NCBI GenBank assembly: GCA_033239005.1
Contig: BSQZ01000001.1
Location: forward strand, 33,257,688 to 33,321,687
Length of the DNA stretch: 64,000 nt
From: Lamellibrachia satsuma
Lineage: Eukaryota; Annelida; Polychaeta; Sabellida; Siboglinidae
Direction: 5' to 3'
Numbering within the stretch: the stretch's first letter is position 1; each line of letters starts with the position of its first letter. The position numbers and the translations under genes were made by a program. A model generated the notes under the pieces. That model was given only the letters and a program-made list of their open reading frames with translations. It did not search any database and was not told where the DNA came from. This document shows positions 25,007 through 35,550 of the stretch, piece by piece.

Positions 25007-25597
25007 GTGAAGTTAGCATGTTCTTTACGAAGACAAATTTGTAAGACGACACATGTTTTGTGTCGTAAATTATCTGAAATGGTATGCTTTGTCTGTGAAT
25101 CAAAGGAAGCGACATCGCGCATCGCTGAAGTGTTAGAATTGATGTCTGCGCACGCACGTAATCAGGTTTTTAAATCGTCTGTCTTCGATTTTACGTTTCA
25201 TGTACGTAGGAAAGCTCAAAAAGCCATTCGTTTACTCAAACATCAGTGTTTCTTAGACATGTCTGTCGTGCCAAAAACAGGAGGACATGAATTTTATTTA
25301 GCAGCTAGCTCTTCTCTAGAGACTCTAGGCAGTCAAAGTGCTCCACTTGGATTGGGGAACAGCTGGCATCCTAACGTCGCTCCATCTTCTGATGACCACC
25401 AGTTGACATCTCTCGACGGTCTGACGCCCGTTCATCGCTCCCTGATCTCTTCTTGGGACATATTTAATTACTCCATTGATTGTCCAATATATCTAGTTTC
25501 GAATACGTCGATTTTCTTGTATTGGCTTCGTATGGGATACCATGTTTCGCACCCGTACTGCAGGATTGGTAGAACGTTTGCGCTGTGCCGAATTTAG
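25007..25597 (+). CDS. Unrecognised 196-codon open frame
   Basis: The longest non-repetitive frame of the duplicated region, ATG to TAG. It includes LCRKLSEMVCFVCESKEAT, a basic RRKAQKAIRLLKH segment near residues 69-81, and a Cys/Tyr-containing end. No known domain is recognised. Copy A is frameshifted across the same region, and a long frame is also open on the opposite strand (24853-25122), so coding is unproven. No TATA box or splice sites were seen that would decide the matter. Confidence 0.25.
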   Translation: MKLACSLRRQICKTTHVLCRKLSEMVCFVCESKEATSRIAEVLELMSAHARNQVFKSSVFDFTFHVRRKAQKAIRLLKHQCFLDMSVVPKTGGHEFYLAASSSLETLGSQSAPLGLGNSWHPNVAPSSDDHQLTSLDGLTPVHRSLISSWDIFNYSIDCPIYLVSNTSIFLYWLRMGYHVSHPYCRIGRTFALCRI

Positions 25598-25847
25598 ACG
25601 TCATGCTAAATTTCTTGCCATTTCAAATTGTCCCTGAACTGATTGAAGGCTGCTAACGCACATTTTCCCTAATTTGCAGTTATGCAATTAACTATATGTG
25701 CTTAGAAAAAAAACTGTATTAATAAAGGAATGTAAACATTTAATAAACAATCAATGTCCATCGAATTAGTGACAACTTGCTCAAACAACCCCGTCGCTTA
25801 GAATATTTTAATGGCACAAACTGTACTTGTCAATGGTGCATACTTAG

Positions 25848-25978
25848 TGTTACGCGCAGTGACAGCGTTGCTTACTTAGTGTTACGCGCAATGACAGCGT
25901 TGCTTACTTAGTGTTACGTGTAATGACAGCGTTGCTTACTTAGTGTTACGCGCAATGACAGCGTTGCTTACTTACTTA
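25848..25978. repeat. 32-bp tandem repeat, 4 units (paralogue of 12056-12188)
   Basis: Same unit as in copy A. One unit has GTGTAATGACAGCG in place of CGCGCAATGACAGCG. Confidence 0.92.
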
Positions 25979-26095
25979 CTAAAGACGAAACCATATATTT
26001 TAGTTACACATAAGCTGGTACTATTATATTTCCTATAATGTTAACGTTTTATTCAATTGAGCACACACTGAAAAAAGCATAGTGACCAGGTATCC

Positions 26096-27010
26096 CTGGT
26101 TTTAGGGCATGACTGTGTGAGTTATAGTTCGATTCAACAACTGCAGTGCTAACATTTTCCATATTAATGTTGTAATATTTGTGTTGTTTCCTAGCCCTTT
26201 CTAATGTTTTGTAAAATAATCTCTATAAACAGGGTTGATAAGGCAAAATTGGGAATAAGGAATCTAAGAAAGTTGGTCTGATCGGGAAGTCGAATGAAAG
26301 GGGTGGAGTTAATCCTCCCCCGGTTTATATGTAACAAACATGATTACACATTCTGGCGGGTGGTACGACTTGGCGCTGTTCTTTGTGAAGCTGCTCTGTT
26401 GTCCGTGTCTAATTTAAATGTGACAACTCTCCATGATTGTTACGCATTGAACTGTGATCTCGGTGATTATGGCGGTTATCCAGTAGAACTGGCGGTAAAG
26501 GATGCAACACCCAAGAAACAGGAGGACTACACCTCGCTGCTTACCTGCTGCTTTGATAATACAGCTACCACGTATACGTCAAATCGGTAGTTGTATTTGG
26601 CTTACACAGATTGATAAGAAAGGCCAAAGCCGACGGGTTGTGTGAGGGATGTGTGGTATTATGTGGGACGTGGAGGTTCAGACCAAACAAGTTACAACAA
26701 ACAAATGGCGATAAATCCCCCCCATGGATATGGGATCTAATGGCGGGAGATCATATTATCAGATGTTCTAATATAAAAAGTTTGAAATGTGGATGTTGAC
26801 ACCTGCATCAATGTAGATACTACATTACAAGTGCAAACATCATAATTATTATACACAATGGTTAAGGCGTCAAGTTAAATTTTTTATTTTATAATCAGTT
26901 ACTTTTTACAAAGCTATCTACCATGGTGTTTTTAATCACTACAATCATCCTTAACATTATGTGTTATATAAAACCATGCAATGCCTCTTTTGACATGGGG
27001 CCAATAACTG
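26096..27010. other. No gene recognised
   Basis: The plus frame 26294-26590 (98 codons) has several cysteines but no signal sequence, splice support or known domain. The flanks of copy B end near 26095. Confidence 0.5.
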
Positions 27011-27015
27011 TAAGG

Positions 27016-27040
27016 GAGGGAGGGAGGGAGGGAGGGAGGG
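27016..27040. repeat. (GGGA)n tract
   Basis: Six GGGA units on the plus strand, which have G-quadruplex potential. It lies close to the left boundary of the duplicated block 27120-29145 and could mark the breakpoint. Confidence 0.85.
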
Positions 27041-27492
27041 ATCTGTCTGCTTCCATCCCCGCCTTCCTCCCTCATGCATGCGTGTTGGAGTCCAATGTAA
27101 GGGGCTGTTCTTTTCTGCCGGGGGAGGATGAAAGATGGAGAGGGGGCAGCCGATAGAAAAGTATGGAAAGAAACAACAGAAAGAGTGACTCATCAATATT
27201 TTACCTGACCCTAACCCATGTACAGCAGGGTACAAAGAGGAAAAGTGCAGTTAGTTTGATAAAAAAAAGTTATGTTTAATAAATCCAAGAATGTGATCAA
27301 CATTTTCATAAACAGTGTATAAATTGCTTATGAGATAAAACAGTTCAATACAAAATTTGCAAAATTTTAGCACACCTCTACAGACATGGTGTTGTATGAC
27401 TATGGTGCACCATTCAGAAACCTGGTGCCTATGACAGTGACAGGATTCTCCACATAGCCTTTTCTCCTGACACACCTATCTCACTAACTGAC

Positions 27493-27695
27493 CTATCTCA
27501 CGCTTGACAAGGCCGCCATCATTGCTGACCATGACGCTCCACAACTAGATAGTGGACTGGAATATGGTGGCCACCATCCTGTTACAGTTTTCCTGGCCAG
27601 TGTTGAGCACCTTGGCATTGAGAACCACCTGAGCTATCAAATCCATCAGACACGGACTAGTCCATGAAAGGTGGCAGCGTGCAGAGTCCTTCATC
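27493..27695 (-). pseudogene. KCTD3/SHKBP1-like exon B, duplicate 1 (one stop)
   Basis: Minus strand: acceptor GTGAGACAG, then G plus 67 codons plus G, then donor GTCAGT. It reads MKDSARCHLSWTSPCL, VVLNAKVLN, ENCNRMVAT, WSVMVSN and a final REI. This follows the KCTD3/SHKBP1 pattern (IKESSGW...TSP.LDW..ER.ALNAKV...KMVA...SII.LWSV...EIG), the beta-propeller region after the BTB domain. It joins exon A in phase (TAC-AG|G-ATG, giving Tyr-Arg-Met as in the family's CYRIK). A TAG stop interrupts at codon 50 (STI-stop-LWS), so it is inactive as it stands. Family assignment is from memory of the conserved blocks. Confidence 0.72.
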
Positions 27696-28181
27696 CTGTC
27701 TCACACAAACACACAAGTTACATAGATTTGTAGATCTGCTTCAATGAAACAGTTCGCACACCCACACTTTGGTATTCTGCTGAGGAAAATTACAAAATCA
27801 ACCAATCATGTATCTCTGTTTGAGCAATATGCATTTTACCAGATGGTTGTACTCATATAAATGACGTACTCTGCTTGACTACAGCATGCTCATCAAAATA
27901 AAATATCCATGGACAAAAAGTATAACAGGGAAAGAATAAATAACAACATTATACAAATCAAGCAGGTTACCAAAACAAAAGCCATTACCACTCAGCACAA
28001 ATACTGATTATTAGAACAACTGTAAAAGTTAGTTTTTCAGTCTAATGTGACATTCTCCCCTCCCCCACCATTCATCGTTACAGTTTTTGCAATGTTTGTT
28101 CCAGTCATGAATCCAATGAATTTGCAAGAGGATCATGAATGGCTTGCTTGAAAGGCGGTTATGTCTATTTATGACACCAAC

Positions 28182-28287
28182 CTGTACCAACACACAAAGT
28201 GGGGATAGGCAAGAGCGATCCGATTGAAGTGACCCTTGATATTGTTCACTCTTGGTCCACCAAAATTGTTCCTGGCTACTGCAGCAC
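28182..28287 (-). pseudogene. KCTD3/SHKBP1-like exon A, duplicate 1
   Basis: Minus strand: pyrimidine-rich acceptor TTTTTACAG, 106 nt, ending TACAG before GTTGGT. It reads NNFGGPRVNNI, then GHFNRIALAYPHFVCWY. This matches the family's GHHNWIVAAYAHFAVCYR block at the start of the propeller. The frame is open through this exon. The donor GTTGGT is weak compared with GTATGT in duplicate 2. A SINE lies just upstream in the presumed intron. Confidence 0.72.
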
Positions 28288-28315
28288 CTGTAAAAAGACC
28301 TCAGGTAGAGGTATG

Positions 28316-28630
28316 TTTATGTTTACACAGCACTGTATCCAGTCCTTGGGATTGTTCAACGTGCTTAACCGTTCACCCCCTGGCTGACCTGTTCATTCCA
28401 ACACCATCTCAACTTCTCTGGGAAGCATTCAGCCATGCTGCAGTTGCTGTGCAAAGATTATTCATTCACATTTCCACCCTTGTCTATACCTGGGTACTCA
28501 TTTACAGTTGAGTGAACTATGGTAATGTGGGGGAACAAAACTGCCAAAGCTTTGATACGGAAGCAATAGGATTTGAACCCGGGTTCTCTCAGCTGAGTCT
28601 GGCGTTCTAACATTGTGTGGTAGAAATATC
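28316..28630 (-). mobile_element. tRNA-derived SINE
   Basis: Minus-strand element: B box GGGTTCAAATCC (plus 28570-28581 as GGATTTGAACCC), body with GCAACTGCAGCATGGCTGAA, and end with GAACAATCCCAAGGACTGGA. The same SINE sits at the same position in duplicate 2 (35250-35550), so it inserted before the block was duplicated. Confidence 0.82.
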
Positions 28631-29145
28631 GTGAATAAATAAAGTTTTCATATTGCGAAGGCATAGGCATATTGAAAGAGATGACACAGTCAAATTCATG
28701 AAGTTTGTAACTTCTCATGAATACACACATAGACAAATTCCCAGCAGATATTTGTATAGTGTACACAGCTATTGCCATAACCAAAATATTTACTTACCTT
28801 GGTACATCTACTGATTTGCATCTTTAACAAAGAACAACAAAGTTGCCTTGCTAACCTTTCATGGCTGACGCTTGTCAAGGGAAAGCTTCAGTTGATGCAC
28901 TGTGGAAACATCTTGCCACTTGCTGCGTATTATTCCTTCAAGACAAAGACACAAGTGAAGAACAGTTGCATAGTAAATTAAGAAAGTGGCACCGGAACTT
29001 AGACTAAATACTACAATGAAAACAGTGGATTTTAGTGTTCTTCCATTTTTGGTAATTCAAACCAGTTTTGAGTATCTGTGAGTATCTGATAGTTTTGTTT
29101 TGTGCATTAACCCTGAATTTCAAAATGTCTTATATTATTAACAGG

Positions 29146-30020
29146 GGTTAACGAACACAGCAGTGTGCACGAGTTGCACGAGTCATGGTATGTTCATTGA
29201 CCCAGTCGCACAACCACGGAAAGGACATTTTTGCTAATAGTGCAGTCGTGCGTTACACATACTAAAAGTTTAGCAAAGTATGCTTCATATAAGTTAGCGT
29301 CCCTCCTGATTGTATCCCTACCAATATTATCTGGACAATATCGCATCATTAACTCCATGGACAATATTCCGGAAATACTGTTTATCAGACAAAATATATC
29401 CTGGATATTGTTCTTCCACTGCATTCTATACAGAATGTCTGCAAATTGTCTAATTTCTGAGGTTGATTTTGGATGTCTTTGGAGATGTATAATTGAATTA
29501 TGGTTAGTAATTTATTATTCAAGCAGTCACATCAGTCAAAATTGCAATTTGTTGGCCCAGTAATTTGAGTTAATAAAAAATTTAACGTGGCTCCTCGAAT
29601 TTGACTATTAAAGTCTTACATGTGTCTCATGACCCTATTTTTTATCAACTTATGCTCCTATTGCATACCATGATTTTGTATATCCATTATACACTTTTGA
29701 TTTGTGGATGTATGTATATTTATTATAATTTGTATTTACGGATGTAAGAATGATTAGAATTGGTTTTCTTTTCCTAAATAAAAGCATTCTTCTTCACACA
29801 ATGGGCGGGTCCAGAATACAAAAAAAGGGTGCCCAGTTTTCCAATAAAACACCAGGAACAGCAACTATAGTTATCCACATTTCCACACAGACAGCACTTT
29901 CTAGACAACAGCACAGTGGAAAGTAAATACAAAATTGAATTTTTTTTACTATGTAACCTAACATAGTCTAATTTATTTAAATATCTAATTTTTTAAATTC
30001 AAGATCCTGTCAATATGACT
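29146..30020. other. No gene recognised; possible LINE 3' tail
   Basis: Opposed open frames (plus 29231-29563, minus 29194-29424) have no recognised domain. The stretch 29560-29795 has repeated stop codons, AATAAAAGC near 29778 and the feel of a retroelement 3' UTR, but I cannot name it. Confidence 0.45.
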
Positions 30021-30023
30021 TAC

Positions 30024-30154
30024 CAAAGTCGATACTGTGGACATACTGATGGTGCGGTTCCACGTTCTCTATGGAGATGAGCCAGGCTGTGTGCTGATTA
30101 TGCCAAGGAATCAGGTCATGTTCCACGTATGTACATGGTTGTACTCAGAGCACA
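30024..30154 (-). pseudogene. KCTD3/SHKBP1-like exon F (stops and internal deletion)
   Basis: Minus strand: acceptor TGTGTTTGCAG and donor TTTG|GTAAGT. The first frame reads CSEYNHVHTWNMT, a stop, then GIISTQPGSS, matching the family block VCADNNHVRTWTVTRFRG and MISTQPGSTPLAS. After a loss of bases the next frame reads ISIENVEPHHQYVHSIDFG, compatible with the family's LSLE...GNDIG end. One TGA and a frameshift make it inactive, although both splice signals survive. Confidence 0.72.
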
Positions 30155-30489
30155 CTGCAAACACAGCAGTGAGCTACAGTTTGATTCACTTTCCATTATT
30201 CAAGCACCTGATACTGATAAGCCACAATGTATCAAAGGAAAGTTTATATTGTGTGTAGAAAGGCGAAGCTGCATGTCCTGGGAGCTAATCCAAACCACAT
30301 GGGGCTCAGCGACATTACATAGGCTCAGCAAAATTACAACAAAGTCCTATCTCTGATCTGTTGGAACCCACTTTGGGATATTAGCTGTGCCCTAACCCTA
30401 TTCACCCAGACTAATATGACTTTAGGTATGATCATAATCAATGCTTCAATTTGGATTACGTGTACTTGAAAAGAAAACCAAGCTTTTGC

Positions 30490-30612
30490 TTGTACAGTGA
30501 ACGTCTGGAAGAGCTGTGGGCCGTGTCCCACTGATTCACATTGTCCTGTAGGCAATCACCCACATAGCTCCCAAACTCCCATAGGCTATCTGAATCCAAT
30601 TCCTACTCGGTC
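30490..30612 (-). pseudogene. KCTD3/SHKBP1-like exon E (frameshifted)
   Basis: One minus-strand frame reads SRNWIQIAYGSLGAMWVI, and another, after a frameshift, reads ESVGHGPQLFQTFTV. Together these match the very conserved family blocks NWIEIAYGTSSG and ETVGSGPQLFQTFTV. Exact exon limits are uncertain because the acceptor is not obvious; limits given are approximate. Confidence 0.72.
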
Positions 30613-30798
30613 ACATTCAAACAATGTGCACTAACAAAACTGCCTTGCTTCACATGAGCAACCTGCACATTAGCATAATAAATGTAATCCACACATCTAA
30701 ATGAGACATCAGTCTTAAGCATAGTTTCTATGAATTAGTCAGCATTTATAATCTTTAGTTTTAATATTTCGTCAAATGTAGTAAGCAGGGAGACTCAC

Positions 30799-30915
30799 CT
30801 ATTTTGGGGGTGAGATAGACACTGAGGGCTGTGATACTGTCCCCACTATGGTCTCTGTACAAATCCGTGATCAACAGGTCATTGACCATCATATGCAGCG
30901 GGAACTTCTGCATGT
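30799..30915 (-). pseudogene. KCTD3/SHKBP1-like exon D, intact reading frame
   Basis: Minus strand: acceptor TTTTTGCATCATAG (AG 30917-30916), AC plus 38 codons plus G, and donor GTGAGT at 30798-30793. It reads [20 protein letters not shown] and [16 protein letters not shown], a near-direct match to the family's DMQKFPLRMKDNDLL and [11 protein letters not shown]. This exon has no lesion. It is marked pseudogene because flanking exons are broken and exon C (the [20 protein letters not shown] block) was not found. The alternative is that it belongs to a functional gene elsewhere that was partly copied here. Confidence 0.78.
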
Positions 30916-30959
30916 CTATGATGCAAAAACAACAGCACACAATCGGCTTTAGTTTTCAA

Positions 30960-31918
30960 TGCCTGCATACACATATTCTGTGTACTATATCTAACCTATA
31001 AAGAAATGTCTGTTGTGTCCTATTCATGGCTGTATTTGTGGGCCAATCGAGATGAAATTCTACAAGGTGACCCAGGAGCCCCTTCTGACGAACATTGGGG
31101 GTAAGATGTGGAAGCATCCACATGAACCTCCGGGGGTGGTGGCTAAAATTTTATTTTCTATATCATCATAAAGATAATAAATATGGCTGCCTTTCCTCCC
31201 CTCAATACCAGCATCACGTCACCTACTGTCCTGTCAGTACACAAGCTTATATTAACTGTGTGGCCATGAGAGTCCTTGTTGACCACTAATGTCTCTGGTT
31301 TTGAGCAGCTTTGGTGAATTCTGTTGCTGAATGCCTTATCCTCAGATTCTCATCCATCCATTGGGCTGTTGGCCATCCTTTATCAACATACCCGCCAACA
31401 TCAAACATCTTCTTCCTTGCAATGTGGCCAAAGTACCCTCACCATCACTGTTCTCAATAATCAACATTTCTTTTCAATCCAGCTAATAACCAACAGCCTT
31501 CCATAGCATCATAGCTCAAGAGCAGCAACACCCTTTTTTGTCTGCCCATTTCAAAGTCTCACCCCACTTACCTATGTAGTATATCCTCAGTCTGAAATTA
31601 TCAGTTTAGTCAAATGGGCTTAAAAAAAATTATTCAAATTCACTGTAACTCTACAAAATAAGAACAAATACAGAGCAGAGCAAAGTCCTATCTAATGACA
31701 TAAAGTGAACAATAGGGGAACAACATTGTATAATGTTGTACTCCCTTTTAGTTTCACGAACTACAGTTTTGAGCCATGGATGGTTTGGAACCTTTGTGTT
31801 TGGGGAAATAGATTTGCACTTGGCAGAGACAGATTGCCACATGCCATGTGCAGTAGTGTTGCAGTAGCTAGTTGCTCACCCAACCAGATTACATTGTCAG
31901 TGTCCACAGGCTCTCTTT
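30960..31918. other. No gene recognised with confidence
   Basis: Around 31000-31090 the plus strand has two overlapping open frames ending before GGTAAGATG, which could be an exon, but the competing frames and lack of a recognised domain leave it unassigned. The rest is T/C-rich, unremarkable DNA. Confidence 0.45.
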
Positions 31919-32141
31919 ATTATAGGGGCATTGTTAGCATACACTGTCAGCATACTTCATTATAGGGGCATTGTTAGCATACACTGTCAGCATACTTCAT
32001 TATAGGGGCATTGTTAGCATACACTGTCAGCATACTTCATTATAGGGGCATTGTTAGCATACACTGTCAGCATACTTCATTATAGGGGCATTGTTAGCAT
32101 ACACTGTCAGCATACTTCATTATAGGGGCATTGTTAGCATG
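31919..32141. repeat. 40-bp tandem repeat, about 5.6 units
   Basis: Unit TATAGGGGCATTGTTAGCAT then ACACTGTCAGCATACTTCAT. Units are virtually identical, implying recent expansion. The array abuts the 5' truncation point of the RTE LINE. Confidence 0.95.
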
Positions 32142-32144
32142 CTG

Positions 32145-33968
32145 CCTCTGAGAAGTTGCAGAGGCAGTACTCGAAAAGAAGGAAGCCTGGAAAGATACAG
32201 AGAAGACCAAGGAGAGGAAATCAACCAGATGCAAGGATGATACAGTTACACACATACGGGCAGAAGAAGAGAGCGGCAAAGAGAGCTGTTGATAAGGTGA
32301 GGAGAGATATGGAAGCAGACATATATAGCAAGCTAGCTGAGGATGGTGGAAAGAATATGATATACAAAATGGCCAGAGACAGAGATGAGAATAGTAAAGA
32401 TGCGAAGGGTGGGACAGTGATCAAGGATAGAAATGGGAAGTTAGTGACAGAACAAGAGGCAGTGCTGAAGTTCTGGGAAAGCTACTTCAAGCCTCAAGGA
32501 GCTACTGAACCAGGAAGGAAATAACAACGATCTGGAATTACCATTGTATGTAGAGGGGAAAGTGGAGTTCACTGATATTACGGATACAGAGATGCAAACT
32601 GGGATGAAAGGGATGAAGAAGGGAAGAGCACTTGGTATCGATGTGATGCATGTGGAGATGGTAATGGCGGCAGGGAAGAGTGGAATAAGCTGGACAAAGA
32701 CGCTGCTGAATACATGTACGAGGCAAGGTAAAGTACCAGAGGAATGGTGAACAGGGCTAATTGTCCCAATATGGAAGAAGAAGGGAGATGTTCAAGACCC
32801 TGGGAAATACATAAGCATCACACTTCTAAGTCACATCATGAAGCTGCTAGAGAGGATCCTGGATGGGAGGATCCAAAAGAGAGTAGAGCAAGAATTGGGT
32901 GAAGAACAACAGGGATTCAGAAAGGGCAGAGGGACGACTGATGGGATATTTACATTAAGGCAGCTGGTAGAGAAGAGATTGGAGATACAAGGGAGAATGG
33001 CAGTGGGATTTGTGGACCTGGAGAAGGCCTATGACACAATCCCTAGAGAGATGGTGATGGCAACGGTGAGATGGATGGAAGTTCCAGAAGCAGAAGCCAG
33101 GATGGTGGAAGCAATGTGTGAGGGAACAAAAGGAAGAGTGGTGGTTGGATCTGGGTTGTCGGAAGAGTTTCCAGTTAACATCTGCTTGAGGCGACGAAGT
33201 GCCCTTAGCCCTTTACTGTTGATTATAGTGACAGAACTAATCAGCAGGAAGATCAGCATGAAGGATATTCTCAGGAAGATGATGTATTCAGACGATCTGG
33301 CCATAATAGCAGAAAGCAAACAAGAACTACAGGAAGTGTTGGAGGAATGGAAGGGGTGTTCAAAAAGCACGGACTGAGATTGAGCCTGGAGAAGACAGAA
33401 GTGACGTGGGTTGGACACCAGAGAGAGGAGTTGAACATCAGGTTGGATGGCAAGGAGATCAAGCAGGTGTCTTTGGAGGAATGTTTACGGAGGATGCGTA
33501 TTCAAAAGTAGAAGTGCGACATCAGATACAAGCGGGAGCGAATGCTTGGGGATAGGTAGGAGTAAAGTTGGACAGAATTTTTTTTTGAAAGCTGAAAGGG
33601 AAAGTCCTCAGAGTGTGTGTCACACTGGCATGTCTGTATAGTCTGGAGATAGTGGCAATGACAGAACAACAACAACAGAAGCTGCAAGTTTATGAGAACA
33701 ACTGGGTTCGCCGAATAACAAGAATAAAGAGGAAGGACAAAAGAAGGATGAGTGACCTGAGGAAAGAGGTTGGGATGCAATGTAGCCTAACAGAAAGATT
33801 GGTGAGAAGCAGGATGAGATGGCCACTTGGTAAGAATGGATGCAGGCAAACTAGCAAAGAGAGCAGAGGTAGAAACACATCAAGGACGCAGGAAAAGGGC
33901 AAGGCTACAGCTGAGATGGGAGGACTGCATGAGGAAGGATATAAGAAGATTGGGGGAGGATGAAAGAT
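32145..33968 (+). pseudogene. 5'-truncated RTE-clade LINE, decayed
   Basis: Successive plus frames read, in order, a basic pre-RT region (32156-32523), GRALGIDVMHVEMV, then PEEW-stop, PIWKKKGDVQDPGKY, LLSHIMKLLERILDGRI, GFRKGRGTTDGIFTLRQL, GFVDLEKAYDTIPRE, RRRSALSPLL, and the catalytic box as YSDD at about 33287. A downstream region reads LSLEKTEVTWVGH and IKRKDKRRMSDLRKEVG. Order and motifs fit the RTE clade of non-LTR retrotransposons. The endonuclease is missing, and TAA at 32522, TGA near 32748, a frameshift near 33350 and others inactivate it. A 3' remnant of a related copy is at 27120-27235. Confidence 0.88.
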
Positions 33969-34296
33969 AACATATAGATACCTATGGAAAGAAAGAATAG
34001 AAAGAATGGCTCGACAATATTTTACCTGACCCTCGCCCCTGTACAGCAGAGAATGAGAAGGAACAGCACTGTTAGTTTGGTAAAAAGTTATATTTAATAA
34101 ATCTAAGGATGTAACAAACATTTTCATAAATAGTGTATTAATTGCTTATGAGAGACATTTCAATACAAAGTTTGCCAAATTTTAACACCCCTCTACAAAC
34201 ATAGTGTTGTGTGACTTTGGTGCACTATTTAGAAACCTGGTGCCCATGACAGTGACAGGATTCTCCTCAGAGCCCTTTACTCCTGACAGACTGACC

Positions 34297-34500
34297 CAGG
34301 GCTGGGTCCAATTATGTAATTGTAATTGATTACACCAAAATGCTGTAATTGTAATTGCCTTCGGTTTTGACATTCTGCTGTAATTGTAATTAAAATGTGT
34401 TGCGTAATGTCATCAATTACAATCAATTACAATCAATTACAGTATTTTTTCATTAACAAACTACAAGAAAAAGCTCTAAAAAATATAAATACAGCCCTGG
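34297..34500. mobile_element. Small hAT-like MITE, about 0.2 kb
   Basis: Starts CAGGGCTGGGTCCAATTA and ends TACAGCCCTG. The interior has inverted AATTGTAATTGATTAC and TCAATTACAATCAATTAC runs. ACTGACC flanks both sides (34290-34296 and 34503-34509), consistent with an 8-bp target duplication with one mismatch. Duplicate 1 has a single ACTGACC at 27487-27493, the empty site. It sits a few bases beyond the exon B donor. Confidence 0.8.
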
Positions 34501-34508
34501 TCACTGAC

Positions 34509-34710
34509 CTATCTCACGCGTGATGAGGTCGTCATCATTGCTGACCATGACGCTCCACACCTGGATGGTGGAGTGGAATGCAGTGGCCACCATCCTGCTA
34601 CAGTTCTCCTGGCCAACGTTGAGCAATTGGCATTGAGGACCACCTAATCTATGACCTCCGTCAGACACGGACTCGTCCACAAGAGATGCCAGCGTGCAGA
34701 GTCCTTCATC
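34509..34710 (-). pseudogene. KCTD3/SHKBP1-like exon B, duplicate 2 (frameshift and stop)
   Basis: Same exon as 27493-27695 but 202 nt in place of 203: one base is missing after VVLNA (AATGCCAA then TTGC in place of GGTGC). The first frame reads MKDSARWHLLWTSPCLTEVI and has a TAG just before VVLNA. The second frame reads VGQENCSRMVATAFHSTIQV and WSVMVSN. The stop found in duplicate 1 is a Gln codon (CAG) here, so each copy died by different mutations. Confidence 0.75.
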
Positions 34711-35113
34711 CTGTCTCACACAAACACACAAGTTACATAGAACTGCTTCAATGACACACACACAAAGACACACACACACACGCTGAGGAAAATTACATAA
34801 TCAACCAATCATACGCATCTTCGTTTGAGCAATATGCATTTTTTGCCAGATGGTTATACTCTTAGAAATGATGTACTCTTCTTGACTGCAGCATGCTTAT
34901 CAAAGCAAAAGCCATTACCATTCAGCACCAATACTGATTTACTAGAACACCTGTGAAGGTTAGTTTTTCAATCTAATGTGGCATTTTCCACCCCCCCCAC
35001 CATTCATCATTACAGCTTTTGCAATGTCTGTTCCAGTCACGAATCCAATGTATTTGCAAGAGGACCATGACTGGTTTACTCACAAGGCAGTTATGTCTAG
35101 TAATGACACATAC

Positions 35114-35219
35114 CTGTACAAACACACAAACTGGGGATAGGCAACAGCGATCCAATTGAAGTGACCCCTGATGTTATTCACTCGCGGTCCACCAAAATTG
35201 TTCCTGGCAACCACAGCAC
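35114..35219 (-). pseudogene. KCTD3/SHKBP1-like exon A, duplicate 2 (acceptor lost)
   Basis: Reads NNFGGPRVNNI and GHFNWIAVAYPQFVCLY in an open frame, with a good donor GTATGT. The acceptor corresponding to ACAG in duplicate 1 is ACAA here (plus 35219-35222), so normal splicing would shift by one base or fail. It retains the family's NWI motif, which duplicate 1 has changed to NRI. Confidence 0.75.
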
Positions 35220-35249
35220 TTGTAGGAAGACCTCAAGTAAAGGAATGTT

Positions 35250-35550
35250 CTGATACAGCACGGTATCCAGTCCTTGGGACTGTTCAATGTGTTTAACACT
35301 TCACCCCCTGGCATCCTGTTCATTGCAACACCATCTCAACTTCTCTGGGAAGCATTCAGCCAAACTGCAAGTACTGTGCAAAGACTACTCGTTCACATTT
35401 CAAACCGTCTGTACGTGTGTACTCATTTACAGCTGAGTGTACTGTGATAATGAGGGGAACAAAATTGCCAAAGCTTTCATTTGGCAGCAAGAGGATTTGA
35501 ACCCGGGTTCCCTGAGCTGAGAGTCTGGCGTTCTAACATTGTGTGGTAGA
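35250..35550 (-). mobile_element. tRNA-derived SINE
   Basis: Orthologous-position partner of the SINE at 28316-28630. B box visible as GGATTTGAACCC at 35493 on plus. Confidence 0.82.

Larger units (their letters stand above)
27120..29145. repeat. KCTD3-like pseudogene block, duplicate 1 (partner 33950-36830)
   Basis: Direct, colinear match. Starting landmarks are the GGAGGATGAAAGAT / TATTTTACCTGACCCT / GTACAGCAG series at 27122-27232 and 33955-34050 (an RTE LINE 3' end). Ending landmarks are the CCATTTTTGGTAATTCA and TGTGCATTAA blocks at 29045-29115 and 36726-36790. Duplicate 2 additionally has a hAT-like MITE (34297-34500) and about 770 bp at 35950-36720 that are absent here. Confidence 0.88.

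Noticed and set aside
31000..31100. Possible plus-strand exon before GGTAAGATG
   Set aside because: Two competing frames are open and neither gives a recognised domain or matching upstream acceptor; not enough support.
32838..33377. Active retrotransposon
   Set aside because: No endonuclease, several stops and frameshifts, and the catalytic box is YSDD in a broken frame.
28182..35219. A functional, intact KCTD3 gene
   Set aside because: Stops in both B exons, frameshifts in E and F, a lost acceptor, and no exon C or BTB exons seen.
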